This document shows, one piece after another, positions 60,579 through 64,000 of a stretch of 64,000 nucleotides of DNA. The notes under the pieces were generated by a model that was not told the origin of the DNA, did no database searches, and was given only the letters and a program-made list of their open reading frames with translations. The translations under genes were made by a program, and so were the position numbers. The DNA lies in NCBI GenBank assembly GCA_023818965.1, contig JAMWCD010000005.1, forward strand, positions 186,001 to 250,000. Direction: 5' to 3'. The DNA comes from Candidatus Omnitrophota bacterium. Its GTDB lineage: Bacteria; Ratteibacteria; UBA8468; B48-G9; DTJG01. The stretch's first letter is position 1; each line of letters starts with the position of its first letter.

Positions 60579-61962
60579 AAAGTACAGCGCAAGACATGCA
60601 CTCTCCGGTGTTTTGAAAATTCTCCCGCATCTTTCTGATGATAATGTATTGAAAATTTTGAAAGTAGCAGAAAAAGTGTCAGTCAATCCTGCCTTTAAAG
60701 AAAGGGTCATTGTTATTGAAGACAAAATAAGGAGAAAACATCCAACGCTTCAAATTATCAGACGATTAAACAGTCAGCTTTCAGCAAAGCCAAAGGAAAA
60801 ATTGATATCAAATCTTTTTGCAAATGCAATGTTTGATGGAACAGAAAGAAGACAAAAAATACTGCAGGAAGAAAAATGGCGACCACCATTTTTCTTTGTC
60901 TTAAGCCCAACAATGAGATGTAATCTCAAATGCACAGGTTGTTATGCCGCACAATATGAAAAAAAGGATGTAATTACAACTGAACAAATTGATAGAATTT
61001 TCAGTGAGGCAAAACAATTAGGTATTTATTTTGTTACTATCAGTGGTGGAGAACCATTTTACAGGGAAGATTTACTGGATTTGTGGGAAAAACATAATGA
61101 TATGTTTTTCCTTGTTTACACAAATGGGACGTTAATTGATGAAAAACTTGCAAAAAAACTTCAGGAACTTGGAAATGTTGCTCCTGCAATCAGTGTTGAA
61201 GGATTCAAAGAAGAAACCGATAAAAGAAGAGGACAAGGAGTTTATGAAAAACTTCTTGATTCATGGAAAAATCTCAGAGAAAATGGGGTATTATTTGGTT
61301 TCTCTGCAACATGTACCCGACATAATGCTGAAGTAATCTACAGCGATGAATTTATTGATTTTATGATAGAGCAGGGTGCTTTATTCGGATGGTACTTTCA
61401 GTATATTCCAATAGGAAGAAAACCAGATACATCATTAATGGCAACACCCGAACAGAGGGTATGGGCAAGGGAACGACTTGAACAAATAAGAAACACAAAG
61501 CCGATTATTCTTGCTGATTTCTGGAATGATGGACACCTTGCTGGTGGTTGCATTGCTGGTGGTCGTGTTTATTTCCATATTAATTCACATGGAGATATTG
61601 AACCTTGTGTATTTACTCACTTTACAAAAAATAACATCAAGGACACAACCATCCGCGAGGCACTTCAGAGCGATTTATTCAAAGCAATAAGAGAACGACA
61701 GCCATATTCAAAAAATCTTATGTGTCCATGTATGATTATAGATAATCCACAGGTTCTAAGAGAAATTGTTTCACAAACAGGAGCAAGACCTTCCTATCCA
61801 GGAGCAGAATCAATCATTACTGAAAGTGCATCCTTCCTTGACGAGTATGCACAAAAAATACATCAGTACTGGGACCCTGTCTGGAAGGAAAAATATAATG
61901 AGGGTAAAAATCTGAAAGGCATTGATGCTGAAGTGGCTGAGAAGATTCTAAAAAACGATTGA
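60553..61962 (+). CDS. Radical SAM protein
   Basis: A 469-residue protein: a helical N-terminal domain (1-about 105), then the radical SAM barrel with cluster motif MRCNLKCTGCYAAQYE (CxxxCxxC), ISGGEPFYRED and VYTNGTLID. The C-terminal part has CIAGGRVYFHINSHGDIEPC and LMCPCMI, a reduced SPASM-like extra-cluster region. The substrate is unknown. AGGAGG precedes the ATG inside panD. It is followed by the redox genes. Confidence 0.87.
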   Translation: MSEIKKRIKKYSARHALSGVLKILPHLSDDNVLKILKVAEKVSVNPAFKERVIVIEDKIRRKHPTLQIIRRLNSQLSAKPKEKLISNLFANAMFDGTERRQKILQEEKWRPPFFFVLSPTMRCNLKCTGCYAAQYEKKDVITTEQIDRIFSEAKQLGIYFVTISGGEPFYREDLLDLWEKHNDMFFLVYTNGTLIDEKLAKKLQELGNVAPAISVEGFKEETDKRRGQGVYEKLLDSWKNLRENGVLFGFSATCTRHNAEVIYSDEFIDFMIEQGALFGWYFQYIPIGRKPDTSLMATPEQRVWARERLEQIRNTKPIILADFWNDGHLAGGCIAGGRVYFHINSHGDIEPCVFTHFTKNNIKDTTIREALQSDLFKAIRERQPYSKNLMCPCMIIDNPQVLREIVSQTGARPSYPGAESIITESASFLDEYAQKIHQYWDPVWKEKYNEGKNLKGIDAEVAEKILKND

Positions 61963-62039
61963 AATTTTCTCAATCCGTTTTTACTCAGCCCTTTCTGAAA
62001 CGAAATAAAACCACTGTCTATTACAAAAAAAAGGAAGTA

Positions 62040-62702
62040 ATGCAAGTAAGGGTAATTGATGTAATAAAACGGTCGTCTGATGTAAAAAGCATCAGGGTTG
62101 AAAAAAACGAAAACTTAAATTTTATTCCTGGACAATTTTTTAAATTCACAATAAAAAATCAATCAAGATATTTGTCCGCTTCAAGTTCTCCACTGAGAAA
62201 TTTTATTGAATTTACCAAAAGATTAACATCAAGTGAATTTTCAAAAAATTTTGATGTGCTTGAAAAAAATGATAGTGTAATTCTTGAAGGACCATACGGA
62301 AAATTTTCGCTTCAACACGATGACAAAAAGATTCTTTTTATTGCAGGTGGCATAGGAATTACTCCAGTTTTCAGTATACTTGAACATTCATTCATAACAA
62401 AGGATACCAGAAATATGATACTTCTTTATGGAAACAAAACAGGCAATATTCCATTTAAAAAAGAATTGATTGAATTTGAAAAAGGTATAAATTTGAAAAT
62501 TCTTTTCTTTACAGAAGAGTTTGAGCCCGAATGCTATCATGGATGTATTGATGTAAATTCAATTAGAAATCTTGTGCCTGACTTTAATGAAAGAACTACA
62601 TTTATCAGTGGTCCTCCAGCAATGGTTGAAAATATAAAAAATCAAATACAAGATGCAAAACTTGATGTAAAAATAAGAACAGAAAAATTGATAGGGTATT
62701 AA
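62040..62702 (+). CDS. FAD/NAD(P)-binding reductase (ferredoxin-reductase type)
   Basis: A 220-residue enzyme of the ferredoxin-NADP reductase fold: FAD strand RYLSASSSP and FTKRLTSS, then NAD-binding FIAGGIGITPVFSIL and ISGPPAMVENI. I chose the ATG at 62040, which matches the domain start and has AAGGA just before it; the frame is open 27 codons further to a TTG that overlaps the previous stop. It lacks a [2Fe-2S] domain. Next to rubredoxin and a flavodiiron protein, it is a likely NADH:rubredoxin oxidoreductase. Confidence 0.82.
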   Translation: MQVRVIDVIKRSSDVKSIRVEKNENLNFIPGQFFKFTIKNQSRYLSASSSPLRNFIEFTKRLTSSEFSKNFDVLEKNDSVILEGPYGKFSLQHDDKKILFIAGGIGITPVFSILEHSFITKDTRNMILLYGNKTGNIPFKKELIEFEKGINLKILFFTEEFEPECYHGCIDVNSIRNLVPDFNERTTFISGPPAMVENIKNQIQDAKLDVKIRTEKLIGY

Positions 62703-62714
62703 CAAGGAGGCACT

Positions 62715-62879
62715 ATGAAGTATGTCTGTAAAGTTTGTGGTTATATCTATGACCCTGCAAAGGGTGATGATACTCAGGATATTGCACCAGGAACATCATT
62801 TGAAGACCTTCCTGATTCGTGGACATGCCCTGAATGTGGGGTTGGAAAGGACCAGTTTGAACCATTAGCACAGGAGTAA
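62715..62879 (+). CDS. Rubredoxin
   Basis: A 54-residue protein with the FeS4 ligands: [18 protein letters not shown] and [16 protein letters not shown], both CxxCG. GGAGG lies 4 nt before the ATG. It passes single electrons, here most likely from the upstream reductase to the flavodiiron protein 4 nt downstream. Confidence 0.97.
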   Translation: MKYVCKVCGYIYDPAKGDDTQDIAPGTSFEDLPDSWTCPECGVGKDQFEPLAQE

Positions 62880-62883
62880 AAAA

Positions 62884-64000
62884 ATGAAAATCAGAGAAAA
62901 TATTTATCATGTTGGTGTCGTTGACTGGAATTTAAGAAAATTTCATGGTTATTCAACACCATACGGAACCACTTACAACGCATATCTGATTACTGGAGAA
63001 AAAAATATCCTCATTGATACAGTAAAACCTTACTGCGCAGATGAATTTATTCAAAGAATAGAAGAAATTATCCCGGTTGAGAAAATTGATTATGTAATTA
63101 CAAATCATGCTGAAATGGATCATTCAGGTACTGTTGATTATATTATTTCAAAATCAAATGCTACCCTGATTTGTTCACCAAAATGTAAGGAAAATCTTGA
63201 AAAACACTTTCATTCTCATTATGAAAAAATTATCACTGTTGAAAATGGAGAACAATTAACACTTGGAAATGTGACATTGAAATTCATTCATATTCCAATG
63301 GTTCACTGGCCTGAATCAATGGCAACATATCTTGTCAATGATGAAATTTTGTTTCCAAATGATGCATTTGGACAGCATCTGGGTTGTTCGAAAATTTTTG
63401 TCGACGAAGTGGGAATTGACATTGTAATTAGAGAAGCAAAAAAATATTACGCAAATATTGTGAATCCCTATGGAAATTCAGTAAAAAAAGTCATGGAAGC
63501 ATTGAAAAACATTCCATTAAAAATGATTGCACCCTCCCATGGATTGATATGGAGAAACACCAGTGACATACAAACAATAATAAAAAAATATAATGATTGG
63601 GCAAATAACACTCCTGGAGACAAGATTCTTATTGTTTACAATACAATGTGGCACTCAACAGAAAAACTTGCGAAACAGTGCTATATTAAGGCAACAGAAA
63701 AATTTCCAGCAGAAATGTTTGATCTTGAAATTGCCGATATCGCTGATGTTGTTGCTGAAATCCCGGATGCGAAACTTGTTCTTTTCGGTTCATCAATTTT
63801 ACACAACCAGATTTTGCCACAAATGGCGGGATTACTGACATATCTGACAGGACTCAAATTTAAAAACAGAAAAGCATGGACATTTGGCTCCTATGGCTGG
63901 TCAAACGTCCCTTTTGAAAAATTTGAAAAAGATATTAAATCAGCGGGCTTTGACCTTCTTTCAAACGGTTATTATGTCCAGTTTGTTCCTGATAAAAATA
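62884..64000 (+). CDS. Flavodiiron protein (rubredoxin:oxygen/NO oxidoreductase), partial
   Basis: The 372 visible codons cover a beta-lactamase-fold domain with the di-iron motif NHAEMDHSG (H-x-E-x-D-H), FIHIPMVHWPESMATY and LFPNDAFGQH, then a flavodoxin domain starting KILIVYNTMWHSTEKLA and FGSYGWSNVPFEKF (FMN loops). The family is about 390-400 residues, so only the C-terminal end is beyond the window. It reduces O2 to water, or NO to N2O, using rubredoxin electrons, protecting an anaerobe. Confidence 0.95.
   Translation, partial: MKIRENIYHVGVVDWNLRKFHGYSTPYGTTYNAYLITGEKNILIDTVKPYCADEFIQRIEEIIPVEKIDYVITNHAEMDHSGTVDYIISKSNATLICSPKCKENLEKHFHSHYEKIITVENGEQLTLGNVTLKFIHIPMVHWPESMATYLVNDEILFPNDAFGQHLGCSKIFVDEVGIDIVIREAKKYYANIVNPYGNSVKKVMEALKNIPLKMIAPSHGLIWRNTSDIQTIIKKYNDWANNTPGDKILIVYNTMWHSTEKLAKQCYIKATEKFPAEMFDLEIADIADVVAEIPDAKLVLFGSSILHNQILPQMAGLLTYLTGLKFKNRKAWTFGSYGWSNVPFEKFEKDIKSAGFDLLSNGYYVQFVPDKN

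Noticed and set aside
1-64000. CRISPR array
   Set aside because: No set of short repeats with regular unique spacers was seen; the only tandem array (11071-11434) has near-identical 172-bp units.

Overview
The window looks like a chromosome segment of an uncultivated, AT-rich (about one-third G+C), strictly or mostly anaerobic bacterium. Supporting this are PorA/PorB ferredoxin oxidoreductase subunits, an NfnA-like flavoprotein, a rubredoxin/flavodiiron oxygen-detoxification chain, two radical SAM enzymes and a ferritin-like protein. The accessory repertoire is DUF4838, GHL10-like and oligogalacturonate-lyase-like proteins, many secreted beta-propellers, URO-D-fold and MttB-fold methyltransferases and an amidohydrolase-2 protein. 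It recalls polysaccharide-degrading candidate phyla around the PVC/Omnitrophota group. That placement is inference; no rRNA gene is present to settle it.

Layout. 1-5.6 kb: partial ispF, then a four-gene operon of a membrane protein, two exported propellers and an exported transglutaminase-like protein. 5.6-11 kb: a Maf-RlmD fusion, ferritin-like protein, PIG-L deacetylase, stand-alone lipoyl-like domain and aminotransferase. 10.9-11.5 kb: a hairpin-rich tandem repeat array abutting tRNA-Val. 11.6-19.7 kb: FHA protein, ClpB, NfnA-like protein, a 213-bp palindromic element, an HPS-RraA fusion, porAB and an FmdB-type zinc ribbon. 19.7-22.5 kb: a tRNA-Asn gene split by a group I intron, wrecks of a serine recombinase and an IS3-type element, then a two-gene GHKL-ATPase/HTH module. 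22.5-29.4 kb: pabB-pabC fusion, ZIP transporter, DUF72, a GHL10-like barrel and an amidohydrolase. 29.4-29.9 kb: a gene graveyard (ribD and transposase fragments).

30-42 kb: a large DUF4838 protein, a GNAT wreck, an MttB-fold and sugar-epimerase pair, a macro-domain/nucleoside-hydrolase pair, a GC-richer FAD oxidoreductase that seems to have landed in a duplicated macro-domain locus, and a three-gene carbohydrate operon. 42-49.4 kb: a long minus-strand run with two URO-D-fold proteins, a PAS sensor, a DUF3109-like protein, and a DUF1854/ABC exporter pair. 49.5-64 kb: mostly housekeeping (Ca-type P-ATPase, ACT/UPF0210, HAD, RlmN, PP-loop protein, PurB, an ApgM-like protein, FolK, PanC, PanD), ending in radical SAM, flavin reductase, rubredoxin and flavodiiron genes.

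Genes are very tightly packed: operon partners overlap by ATGA, convergent genes abut or overlap by 4 nt, and several divergent genes have a -10 box 6-8 nt before the start codon, suggesting leaderless transcripts. The best candidates for something new are the island at 19.7-22.5 kb, the leaderless divergent promoters, the tRNA-Val-derived repeat elements and the gene capture at 36.8-38.3 kb.
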